Shown: piece after piece, positions 10,901-18,097 of the stretch
How positions within the stretch are numbered: the first letter of the stretch is position 1
Layout: every line of letters begins with the position of its first letter
NCBI GenBank assembly: GCA_905221605.1
Contig: CAJNDS010000036.1
Location: 374,001 to 438,000, forward strand
Source of the DNA: Symbiodinium natans
Taxonomy: Eukaryota; Sar; Dinophyceae; Suessiales; Symbiodiniaceae
Reading direction: 5' to 3'
DNA length: 64,000 nt
Translations under genes and position numbers: made by a program
The notes under the pieces: generated by a model
Seen by the model: the letters and a program-made list of their open reading frames with translations, nothing else
What the model was told of the DNA's origin: nothing
Database searches by the model: none

Positions 10901-11048
10901 TTGCCAAGCGATTGAGGACGCAAAGAGAGAAGGATTGGTATCCTCAATTCAAAGGTGCGTGCAGGATCCTGTTCTTACAGTTTCGGACCTGGAGTATATT
11001 CTGCTGCAACTTCACCTCAAAATTGCCAACAATCGGAAAAAGAAGTGA
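4605..11048 (+). CDS. Retroelement ORF2: giant protein with S1, MLLE-like, SAM-like and six CCCH fingers
   Basis: The frame is open from 4605 to a TGA at 11046-11048. An upstream stop lies at 4602-4604, and the first usual alternative start is TTG 4623; residue numbers here count from 4623. Segments in order: an S1-like OB fold at 191-257 (EGDEIMGLVRCINGYGAFLD…FGDTVNGTVKRV); an MLLE/PABC-like helix bundle at about 322-385 with KITGMLLG at 349-356; CCCH fingers at C500-C508-C514-H518, C593-C601-C607-H611 and C644-C653-C660-H664; a SAM-like helical segment at 763-822; LPGQ-VAGQ repeats at about 1106-1137; three more CCCH fingers at C1730-C1740-C1746-H1750, C1762-C1771-C1777-H1781 and C1788-C1797-C1803-H1807; and a Lys-rich tail. 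All are RNA-metabolism modules. The CCCH triplets may act as the nucleic-acid-binding part of a Gag, replacing the usual CCHC knuckle (inference). Confidence 0.85.
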   Translation, partial: GAYGVTLQQGAQVSAAADDGGSQVDALVQPEVSCEERNSKGYTGADEAAVVNDGGNSPLETMEPKEPAVEENVPAVDDQLNGPAVEENLPAAEGETKDSNDGSTPMKGEVLPSGSSPEVDTERTAADEAKPLAEKKGGPEIQEHKGDEPVGLVEQDEQCDPKVKTKDAPGADDTEMVSEEHAKKVPRAGALESPGKHCYQEGDEIMGLVRCINGYGAFLDHGDVNVLVPAEGNNTYQFKFGDTVNGTVKRVEDDGTIILDTFLVLEEDEEDSSSTLRKWKPSGWSTWWTDSWYAGQWYQDSNSQWDWKQEEEQPDEGLVVQELSSEEREERQLYGEKIYKALLENGNEDEAYVGKITGMLLGRPMEELQECVADHAFLNAEARRAYGILQSDGWKPDGTESTGLGKLTTFSRKQYHNALFELACRKRSFTRPVVGEAVATVLNQGEDEFWNALWLDTKLFLQELDGAVQSMSKRENKPMEAYMDPDQYKKAYMTPQTVSPGHSKLCKFFNKGRCRNGDGCPYEHRRYGEGWPEGGSTEPKNSQEAGDEDGNIGDPPTEEGTVDEAQQEREDLAFRAKYNFGKGASKGEPTSGELKGRLCLYYNQGGCKYGTTCRYLHNDDIALEGTWEPGKSWDNASRKALRDAGFHHCCFDYYLRGRCRKGSNFCKYSHDEMSDERLTLLKHLVHVANQVRFEKERGWEISDRSTFQPPASGGAESSSSSAPKALQMTNVSQKEGEKDILDEAEADEQKNSVAESTGTRLQNPEEPIENWMARNEHLWVYTPHVSEVMITLGVTNVSDLQEFIFVEDLVDKGINKVTACKILQLVGGVRYRPEGPEKAVPSDASVRVQQSSGSKGTGREAVRTLTQVREAEGSGAKTMPRGSYRELFDKVRYRDAWTLAQRSPLCVQKLQLVGVGMPPVNPPTKKYRSRSNPVRRGRPLLDKKQVRQVPRSRSQRRVQPAEVVEKPKPLELKPRGGLSYRFSRAWADVVDDDEQAEALVSYAASSSDSREEETNAAQRVREIFLQERDSQRTAIRGNVPLGGSSGPNDGQKKSVHLGEGRDKASRGETRQEVTSQVFSLPQPSRRTEQSQKRARDGSVMVGSLAVGSTDEVLPGQGVAGQVNVSESAQVLPGQEVAGQETALEGAVQISGEETDQKEGEGGSNELRGDGAKILDVCPVKNDLQQLLVKGLLTRIYWKVAVGKLPVGQRDCQKGSNKMDRNLVISMSSEGASEQDENLALEDDADQSMGDGAMVVMVYDPGTLIQSPTTDWVMRRGLTDRTVWPAMASMAQRICAEMVQVDEMNAQLGTRELLFQRRDQGYYCDLHHSFHDNPCLPAVGNYPLSVMGALLSPGLEGEFKNTDKFGTAMEAIAYDWSRSPGMEVHIELMARVAKLVHPFLTLGAQGSVMVSEFLWQRGRAQLMEFLQAATCADQLEVLWRRMDDDADEEVDPSTAVLEVLGPEDAVLDQGNNESLIPIEDAGGETIGDTGRDGKAPEVSPEEETSSGSSRLADTRIFLWSVYSRVASNFSMQDRTTGKIFDSTKGYPGEGPNNDDNSSSKRNLPWISEDYLDEVVSKKMERSSDMDGLDGFVPGSEGPLEKVEVENVTASKILMALWKKGYRAGYRRLCRLNASGCKVGAMKRPIKRVQKIGTRKAFTKMFNVFGSSQHGSGAGGKPIMKVVGPRPGFPAVPQASNTDSTLGEGSSSQVHGNVHVEQNRPMDRYEAERFEKRKKGFCYWFSKGKDRCKFGEDCKFIHSEDDVVLHSYWCKYYVAGRDCFAGKDCAFSHDATGVRCIQFARSGKCRYGDRCVFEHGVPLDEQRPRSPRTPPRDGPRRSSGANGGEKEISPEQFDDGEEDFMVYDDDTKMTELLMEAISFLSNGKPDLARAEADPLFKLLKFNGDTDQMDQEWVSWTTGMLTVLELHEVVKSYDVSLAEVEEWVNDLRIWYERANLGEEKDSKRGKKRSLERESSKDIPAEKEVVETSETEVAVEEEMKKVKKKRKAAAIEDPYTLMVPKPKKMPAIIEKGGSSSNVVVSAVEKASKMRTKSNVGGKTKKKEKSQSPKKEEVVMVQGPEEKDRPSDADAPASTTVNAELGQSCQAIEDAKREGLVSSIQRCVQDPVLTVSDLEYILLQLHLKIANNRKKK

Positions 11049-11410
11049 TTGGATGGTATGGATGAAGGGATGGTTTTTCTCTTTCTGGAGACAGGTGCGC
11101 TGGAACAGCCAATGTGCTGACAATGTGGTGGTTACTATTAAGGGTATGGAAATCCCTGATAGTAGAAGTCAGTAGTTTTTCGCGTAGCGAAGACCACGGT
11201 TTGTGGTAAAGAAGGCCGAAGAGTCTTCAATGATAAGAGGATCATGGTGAAAAAGATTCTCTGTGGTTAGTGGGTTTAGCCAATGTGCTATAATTTCGTC
11301 CTGGATGACGTAAAACCATATTGTGCATTTCAAGCAGCTGGCTGCTGCCTTAATGGCAGTTTTTGGCCAAAAGATCTGCACCTCCAATGTGTCCTAGGAA
11401 ATCCTAGGAC
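11049..11410 (+). other. Retroelement 3' untranslated region
   Basis: This lies between the ORF2 stop and the polypurine tract. The short open frames here have no family resemblance and I see no pol-type domain. Confidence 0.7.
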
Positions 11411-11418
11411 AGGGGGAG
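11411..11418 (+). promoter_or_regulatory. Polypurine tract
   Basis: AGGGGGAG lies immediately upstream of the TG that opens the 3' LTR. This is the standard position of the plus-strand primer in LTR retroelements. Confidence 0.8.
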
Positions 11419-11704
11419 TGCGGAGCTGCAACTGGTATTGTAGAAAAGAGTTAGTGTTGGGGGTTGGAAGGGTCAATGAACCCGGAAATCTTGTTTGGCT
11501 CAAGATGGCCAAGAGCCGTCAGCTTTTGTTGAAAAAGTACGTACGCCTGGGGTTGGGTTTAACGGGTTGGAGTAGTCCCGTCCCTTCTCCCTTATCCTGT
11601 CCCCGTAGGGGTGGGTGTTCTTGTTTCTGGTTCGATCTGGGAAATCCATATAGGCAACTGTTGTGGTTGGTTTCTTTCCCTGTTCCCTTTCGGTTGCCCC
11701 CGTA
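11419..11704 (+). repeat. 3' long terminal repeat
   Basis: This 286-bp repeat is identical to 2866-3152 apart from one missing G. Near-identity points to a recent insertion, because the two LTRs are made identical at integration. Confidence 0.9.
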
Positions 11705-11784
11705 TAGGGTTTAGGGTTTAGGGTTTAGGGTTTAGGGTTTAGGGTTTAGGGTTTAGGGTTTAGGGTTTAGGGTTTAGGGGTAGG
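11705..11784. repeat. Telomeric array hosting the insertion, with right TAGGG duplication
   Basis: TAGGG at 11705-11709 is the right target-site copy. It runs straight into about ten TTTAGGG units. Confidence 0.85.
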
Positions 11785-12165
11785 GTTTGGGATAATTTAG
11801 GGTGCCTCAGGAGCGGAACCCAGGAAACCGACAGTACATGTGTTTAGGGTTTGGTGTAGCATCTTTGCAGTTTCAGCTACAACACCCCAAATTACAGGGT
11901 ACCTATGTTTTGTAGGTGGGGAGGGTTCCGATCGGAAGGATTGCAATACTCCTGTCGGGCGGAAGAGCAGGAGGGGTGCCACTTTCATTGCAAGTTTCTT
12001 TGGTCTCAGGTAGGAAAACCAGGCTTGTGCAGGCTTAAAGCCCCGAAACCCTAAACCCTAAACCCTAAAACCCTAAAACCCTGAACCCTAAACCCCAAAC
12101 CCTAAACCCTAAACCGGAGGTTTGGGAATGAGCGGCAGTTGCCATGGTCGTCCGCAAGGCGGCGC
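11785..12165. other. Intronic stretch, no gene seen
   Basis: Degenerate TTTAGGG units lie near 11785 and CCCTAAA units at about 12050-12116. The sequence between shows no recognisable coding or structural element. Confidence 0.45.
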
Positions 12166-12229
12166 CCTGCAGAAGCGGGCCGGGGCCCGAGCGCCCAGGA
12201 GAAGCAGCTCCAGCAGCCGGTCGACATGG
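12166..12229 (-). CDS. Coding exon upstream of the retroelement-bearing intron
   Basis: After the acceptor CACGAG|CC the minus strand reads HVDRLLELLLLGARAPARFC to a GC donor (CAGG|GCGCC). It is flanked by CCCTAAA on the left and TTTAGGG on the right. A Leu-rich helix is likely. The family is unknown. The intron after this exon runs to 2828 and contains the whole LTR element. Confidence 0.45.
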
Positions 12230-12708
12230 CTCGTGGTCAGGCGAAGCGGTTTAGGATTTAGGGTTTAGGGTTTAGGGTTTGGGGTTTGGGGTTTGGGGTT
12301 TGGGGTTCAGGGTTTAGGTTTTAGGGCGTAGGGTTGAGGGAGTTGAGGGTGTAGAGAACTCGTGGTCAGACCCTTCACGGGCCTTCTTTTGGAGCAGCGT
12401 CGTTCGCATGCGGGGCAAAGGACATGCTTGGGGGAGACTTGACGACTCAAGTTCGGATTCACAATTGTATGCAGTGCACGCCCTTCTTCGGGTACCCTGA
12501 ACCCGAAACCCTAAAAGATTCGTAGGGTTTAGGGTTCACAGGTTTTCACAGGTTCAAGAAGGCTTTAGGCCAGCCCGGCAGATGTCATTCTTGAAGGTTT
12601 GCATGGGGTAGCGAGAAGTAGGGTCAGAAGTAGGATAACTGTAGCTATAACCTTGTTTAGAAGTAGCATAGCTGTAGTTATGGCCTTGTTTAGTAACCAC
12701 CCGCGAAC

Positions 12709-12795
12709 CTTTAAGGAAGGCTGAGGGTCTGAGTCTCTGCCCAGCTCGGGCGCCTCCTCAGCGATTCGGTGCAGGATGCTCTCTGGCTGCACCTC
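12709..12795 (-). CDS. Coding exon, minus strand, unknown protein
   Basis: After the acceptor CTGCGCAG|GAG the minus strand reads EVQPESILHRIAEEAPEL, then GRDSDPQPSLK, to a GT donor (AAAG|GTTCGC). That is 29 whole codons, phase 0 at both ends. The composition is clearly protein-like and the exon lacks stops. The product is not recognised. Confidence 0.55.
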
Positions 12796-14086
12796 CTGCG
12801 GATCCGGATTTGGGGTTTCAAGTCTAGGGTTCGAGGTTTGAGAGTTTAGAGTTTATCGGGGTAGGGTTCCCCTAACACTGTTGCTCATCTGAAGGGCTTG
12901 CTCTGCATGTACAACTCGCCCACATGCACAATTGGCTTCTTGATGAAGACGCTGCGAAGGAGTTCTACAGGGCTACCTGAGACTCTAGCTACCTGCTACT
13001 TGGAGGTGCCTGTTCCCACCATGTCTATTCATCACTTGCTTTGAATTTTAGATATTTACTTTGTTTGCACCTGTTTTTTTCTTGGGGGGGGGGGGGCACT
13101 TGCTTTGAATTTTAGGCATTTATATTGTTTGCACTTTTTTTCCTTGGGGGGGGTTGTAACCTAGCACGGTCTACTTTGTCAGGCGCAGGTGTTGCAGGCG
13201 GGGTTCCTGTGGCTACGGCCTTGTCGGGTTGCAAGCCTGGGGTGCGGAATGTTCTGTAGCTTTGGGCTTTCGGGGTTTGGGCATAGGGTTAACGGTTTCC
13301 TATCCCTGCTTAGAGGCGATAGGGATCCTAGTACAATGCCGTTTAAGGAATATTGCAGACATACAGGAGATGTCAGAGTCACCCTAAACCCTAAACCCTA
13401 AACCCTAAACCCTAAACCAGAATACAAGAGATATCAGGGCCTCTGGGGATACCATTCGAGCGCACTCGGATCATAGGATGCCCTTGAACTTAGGGTTTTA
13501 GGGTTTAGGGTTTCGGGTCTCGGGGTCTGATGAGTACCCTATATGTGTTTTAAAGGATATAACTGACCTACTTTTCACCCCACCCCCACTTATAATTAGC
13601 CATGAGCCCTCAAGTAGCCCTAAACCCTAAACCCTAAACCCTAAACCCCAACTTAGGGTTTGTTTCTGAGATGGGTTTTTGGGATGCCGGCAAGGTCTAG
13701 CAGAAAACTGGTCCGGTCAATAAGTAGTTTAGGGTTTAGGGTTTACGGTTTAGGGTTTAGGGTTTAGGAGTACTCGACTACTGCTGTTTGCTGACAAACA
13801 CCACAAAATAGAAGACAATATGCCCGATAATATATACCTTTCTGAAGAAGTATAGAGTCCTCAGGGGAGTGACTACATTGGTATCTTGAAAACGCCCAAA
13901 AGGTTACCAGGGTTTCGGGCTCTTCGGGTCTGGAGCTTAGGGTTTACGGCTTAGGGCTTGGGGCTTACAGGGATCAGGGTTTGTGTGTGGGAAAGCTGTG
14001 GGCAAGTCTATAGGGTTTAGGGTTTAGGTTTAGGGTTTAGGGTTTAGGGTGTAGGGTTTAGGCCCTTTGACTTGGACTACTTCTGC
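12796..14086. other. Intron-like stretch with scattered telomeric blocks and two G-runs
   Basis: It holds G-runs at 13085-13096 and 13146-13153, short CCCTAAA blocks at 13383-13417 and 13618-13648, TTTAGGG blocks at 13495-13515, 13730-13768 and 14010-14060, and a partial family B end at 13590-13616. No convincing exon was seen. Confidence 0.5.
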
Positions 14087-14148
14087 CTGGCCTCGCCGTC
14101 CTCCATTGCCAGCCGCACGTGCGCGCGGCGCGGCACATCGTCGACATC
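14087..14148 (-). CDS. Coding exon, minus strand, unknown protein
   Basis: After the acceptor CGGCAG|GAT the minus strand reads DVDDVPRRAHVRLAMEDGEA to a GC donor (GCCAG|GCAG). It is GC rich inside telomeric flanks, with charged and aliphatic alternation typical of coding sequence. The product is not recognised. Confidence 0.5.
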
Positions 14149-14343
14149 CTGCCGGGGCTGCTTTCTTTGGCAAGGCGGCTCGCGTTGTGGGATGTTGTTT
14201 GGGATGTCTCTCTAGGGCCTACCATACTACAATCAACTTGAACCTCCAAACCTAGCACCAAGAACATCCCTAAGCCCTCAACCCTAAGCACCAATTACGG
14301 CTTCAGCTGCTCTGAGCCTCAGCCATAAATCCCGTTAAACCCT

Positions 14344-14466
14344 TACTTGAAGGCTCATGGGTAGCTAGAAGTAGGGTTATAAGTACCCTACATAAGGTTA
14401 TAACCAGTTATAATAAGAGGTACCCTACGTCTAACCCCACTTTAAGTACCCATGAACCTCCAAGTA
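14344..14466. repeat. Palindromic element family B, copy 2
   Basis: It has TACTTGAAGGCTCATGGGTA at the left and TACCCATGAACCTCCAAGTA at the right, with ATAACCAGTTAT-like central pairing. It is a nearly perfect foldback. Confidence 0.8.
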
Positions 14467-14756
14467 CCCTCTGAGGGTCCCAGGAGCCTCCAGCAAGTCT
14501 GCGAGAAGAGGGTGATGGAGAAGCTCTGCTGCCTTTGAGGGTGTTAACGGCGTATTCGGGCTTCTTCGGGTCTGGAGAAGGCCCGAAACCCTAAACCCAA
14601 CACCCTAAAGCACTCATGAGGGTTTAGGGTGCAAAGCTTAGAGCTGTGTGAACGCTTAACGAGGATTTCTTTTGGCTCAGGGGGTGGGGTTCAGCATTCA
14701 GTCTCGGGGAGCCCTGAACCCTGAAGTCTTAAAGGGTTTAGGGTTTCGGGTTAGGG

Positions 14757-14842
14757 TTTAGGGTTTAGGGTTTAGGGTTTAGGGTTTAGGGTTTAGGGTT
14801 TAGGGTTTAGGGTTTAGGGTTTAGGGTTTAGGGTTTAGGGTT
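14757..14842. repeat. Telomeric array (TTTAGGG)n
   Basis: About twelve uninterrupted TTTAGGG units, ending in a TTTGGGG variant. Confidence 0.95.
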
Positions 14843-15147
14843 TGGGGTTTGCCTAAACCCCACAGCCATTGAGTCTGGGAGTCGCGAGTCAGGACTAACC
14901 CTTCACCTTCCTGCGGACTCAGAATTTGCTGGCTTGAGGGAGTCAACCCGCCCACCGGCGCACATGTTGAAACACCTTACAGGAAGGGGCCCCCTTGCTA
15001 AACTAACTTTTGTTAAGGGACTTATTACCGAATTTAGGATCCTCATAACCTGCTTTAAGGTCCTTATACCTCTACTTATACTTGGGGGGCCGCTGCTTGC
15101 GGAAGCTCTTTCGACTTCGTAAGCCTACTAAGCATCCCTTAGAAACC

Positions 15148-15504
15148 CTATTCGAGTCCCCATAAGCCAAGGCCTTTGGCACAGCTGCCAGCAAGACTCC
15201 TGCTGATCTTCTGCAGATCTCCGCCCCGGAAGCACCATGCGAGCCTCGGGTTTATGATGCCAGCCAACAAGCAGCTGTGGAGCAGCATGTGCATCTTTGG
15301 CAAGCTTGAGAACAACTTCTCGTCCTCCTCCCCGAAGTGTTTCGTCAGCTCCAAGTGCAGCTGGCACATGGCAAAGCTGTAGTTGATGAAGGTCTCTGCC
15401 TCAGACTCTTTGAATGCCAAGGAACTCTTGCACTCCTTCATCATTCTCTCCATGGCATTGTTCAGCTTGAGCATTGTCCGGACTTTGCAGTGGACCTCTA
15501 TCAT
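15148..15504 (-). pseudogene. Protein-like exon, possibly a fragment of a repetitive family
   Basis: A 118-codon minus-strand frame reads with convincing protein character, including AMERMMKECKSSLAFKESEA, LHLELTKHFGEEDEKLFSSL, KMHMLLHSCLLAGIINPRLA and WCFRGGDLQKISRSLAGSCA. The NPR…WCF…D spacing is like a pattern I associate with repetitive dinoflagellate proteins of unknown function, but I cannot name a family. It is much longer than the neighbouring exons. It could be an intact long exon or a retroposed fragment. The termini are approximate. Confidence 0.45.
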
Positions 15505-15570
15505 ATACTAGGCTCACCGAACACAGCAATCTGGCCTAATCTGGCCCTTCAGCTTGGGGGCTAGGGTCGG

Positions 15571-15656
15571 GTTTAGGGTTTAGGGTTTAGGGTTTAGGGT
15601 TTAGGGTTAGGGTTTAGGGTTTAGGGTTTAGGGTTTAGGGTTTAGGGTTTAGGGTG
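15571..15656. repeat. Telomeric array (TTTAGGG)n
   Basis: About twelve units with one TTAGGG slip. Confidence 0.95.
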
Positions 15657-17140
15657 TAGGCTTCTTCCGCTGGAAAAGACTATACTAAGCTTGTTCATGC
15701 TTTCTAACCCGACTTTCCAAGTCAAAAGGGCTTCCAAGCACAGGCTGCCTTCTTTCCAGGTCAGGAAAGATCCCTTGGCCCCAGGTCCCAGGCGCCCCCT
15801 CGGAGCCCTAAACCCTAAACCCTAAACCCTATATAAACCCTAAACCCTAAACCCTAAACCCGAAAGCCTGAACCCTGATCCCTAGACCGAAATGCTGGTA
15901 CACTTGGGGTTGAGGCATTAGAGTTTAAAATTTTGGTGGCAAGTCAAACAGATATTCCACTGTCTCAAAAGTATGGTCGGTCCCTTTTTGGGGTAGGCCG
16001 CCTTTCATAAGGACACCAAGGGAACCATAATTAGGAGAAGTGACCATCTAGAGCTGGGATGCCTCATGACTCTGATTTAAGACTGAGGCCTTCTGCAGAT
16101 GCGAATCTTAACCCCAGACCCCCTAAAACTGGTTGAAACCTTATCCCGAACCCTCAACCCTCAACCAGTATGAGCCTTGGGCTTAGGGGTTTAGGGCCTT
16201 TTTAGGGTTTAGGGTCAACGCCTATTCCCTAGACCCCCAACCCTCAGCCAGCATAAGCCTTGTGTTTAAGGGTTTTCGGCATTTTCGGGTTTGGGTTTAG
16301 GGGCTTCTGTTCTGAGAGCAGAACCGCTGATCGCTCGTCACCAGCGAGCTTCAGACATCTGCCTGATTTGAGAAAGTCCAGCGTAGCTTAGCAGTCTGCC
16401 CTTGTGCGGATTCTATAGGAGAACCAAACCCCAACACCCTAAACCCTAGACCCTAAACCCTCCTAAAGAGGGGGGAAGAAGGCAATTAGGGCCCACTCTG
16501 GGTTGGAATCATTTTTGGGATTTAAGAAGTTTTGGGCTTAGTATAGGAGTCGTAAGCCCAAAACCCTACTCTAATGAGTAAGGTCCCCATATTACTAGTT
16601 TAGTTTCCCTACACCTTAAACCCTAAGCCCTATTCAGGCCAGCAAGGCCGATGTAGTACGAAGTTTAGGAATTGGTGTCGGATTTGATGGCGTAGGGCTC
16701 TACTTTTTGCTTAAGAACCCTGCAGAAAAATATTCTTCATTATTTAGGGCAATATGATCATTTTCATTGTTGGGGGGTTCTTGAGCAACTAGTAGAAGGA
16801 GTGAGAAGGGTTGGCTGAGCCCGACTTGGGGTTCAGGGTTTAGGGTTTAGGGTTTAGGGTTTAGGGTTTAGGGTTTAGGGTTTAGGGTCTTTGTTTTCGG
16901 GCCCCTGGGGCTTTAAATAGGCCTGTAAGCTTTGCAGGGTCTAGGGTTTTGTTGCGGTCTTGCGGCTTCGGTGCTTTTGGGGTCCTTTAAGGCTTAGCTG
17001 TTGTCTTAACATTTTCGTGTGGGTTTTAGGGTTCGGGGAATGAAAAACCCTATGTCCACAACCCTGAAGCCAGACAAATCTGTGACGTTCTTCCAGCTTT
17101 GTCCGCACCAAACCTCGTCAGATTCATTGCCTTCTCCATA
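15657..17140. other. Stretch without a confident gene
   Basis: CCCTAAA blocks lie at 15808-15860 and 16436-16460, and a TTTAGGG array at 16837-16888. The rest is unassigned, with no exon I can support. Confidence 0.45.
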
Positions 17141-17141
17141 A

Positions 17142-17510
17142 CTACCAGGAGGAGCTGGTATTGGTCCCACTGCTCATTAGGTGGTCGGTCGGATGGCTGA
17201 CAGAAACGCCGCTTTGCTCCAACTCATCGACAGACCACTCAACATGCGATCGCTGTTTGTCTGTGTTTTGGGGAGAAGCACCGCCAGGAAATGAGTCCGC
17301 CAAGTCAGAAGTCTGAAGAACAAGCACGTTCAGGGTTCAGGGGGGGTTTCTTTGACAGTTTTCTCGGTGACGCCGCTATACTGGTTTCGGGGTGGCATGG
17401 GTGTGGCGGTGCTCGGTGCATCACAGTTCTGCTCTGTGCTGCCGCCTTGTCGCGGACGGACTGCTCGGCTGCACAAAGCACGACACCCAAAACCCCTAAA
17501 CCCCGAAACA
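17142..17510 (-). CDS. Possible exon region, C-terminal tail type
   Basis: Two minus-strand frames are open across a non-telomeric block. One ends SKKPPLNPERACSSDF and stop, and the other covers 17142-17327 (ADSFPGGASPQNTDK, VEWSVDELEQSGVSV). It follows the kinase exons on the same strand, so a kinase tail is possible, but no splice phase could be tied. Treat as tentative. Confidence 0.25.
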
Positions 17511-17720
17511 TTGAAACCCTGCACCCTGTAAACCCTGAGCCCTAAACCCTATATACACCCTAAACCCTAAACTCTAGAAGCCTTATACCCTACGAACCCT
17601 GAACCTTCGGAGCCGAAGTCCCATGCCCTCAACCTCCTCAGCCCTTGTTCAAGCTCCAGGGCTGCGAAACATGCCATGAGCATCTTGTTGACATGCAAAA
17701 CCCCTGGAAGGCCTCAACCC

Positions 17721-17850
17721 TACTTGGAGGTTCATGGGTGGCTATAAGCAGGGTTTATAAGCAATTTAGAGATAATTCTATCAGGTTACAGCCATGTTCA
17801 GGATGCTTATGACCCTACTCAGAACTACTCATGAACCTCCAATCCAAGTA
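17721..17850. repeat. Palindromic element family B, copy 3
   Basis: TACTTGGAGGTTCATGGGTG at the left pairs with ACTCATGAACCTCCAATCCA at the right. Confidence 0.7.
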
Positions 17851-17997
17851 AGCCCAAGATCCTTAAAGCCATGAGCCTGCCGTTGAAGCCCTGGGTCCTT
17901 TAACTCTACAGCCCGTACAACCCAAAACCCCCTAAACTCCGAAGCCCCACTCTAAACCCTAAACCCTAAACCCTCAGACCCCTTCCATCCCTAAACT

Positions 17998-18000
<3 letters not shown>

Positions 18001-18041
<41 letters not shown>
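18001..18041. repeat. Poly-C tract, 41 nt
   Basis: An uninterrupted C run (poly-G on the transcribed minus strand) that abuts the donor side of the exon at 18046-18097. Confidence 0.95.
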
Positions 18042-18042
<1 letters not shown>

Positions 18043-18045
18043 CAC

Positions 18046-18097
18046 GAGCCGCTGGCGGAGGAAGTCCAAACCCGTCGGCTCCATGACCTCGATGCAG
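18046..18097 (-). CDS. Probable kinase exon: late C-lobe
   Basis: Acceptor CGCTTAG|C, then CIEVMEPTGLDFLRQRL to a GT donor. GLDFLRQRL resembles the ALDLLxRLL helix of MAP kinases. Its junctions are not tied to neighbours. Confidence 0.5.

Larger units (their letters stand above)
2866..11704 (+). mobile_element. LTR retroelement, apparently non-autonomous, in telomeric repeat of a host intron
   Basis: The element has LTRs at 2866-3152 and 11419-11704 that differ by one G. A primer site directly follows the left LTR, a polypurine tract directly precedes the right LTR, and a 5-bp TAGGG duplication brackets it. The interior (about 8.3 kb) is almost fully occupied by two long ORFs, 3220-4923 and 4623-11048, in a -1 relation. 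The encoded protein carries WW, S1, MLLE-like, SAM-like and CCCH zinc-finger segments typical of RNA metabolism. I could not find an aspartic protease motif, an integrase HHCC/DDE pattern, a reverse transcriptase YxDD motif or an RNase H block. It therefore probably needs enzymes in trans, as other large non-autonomous LTR derivatives do. It lies antisense to the surrounding minus-strand gene. Confidence 0.85.
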
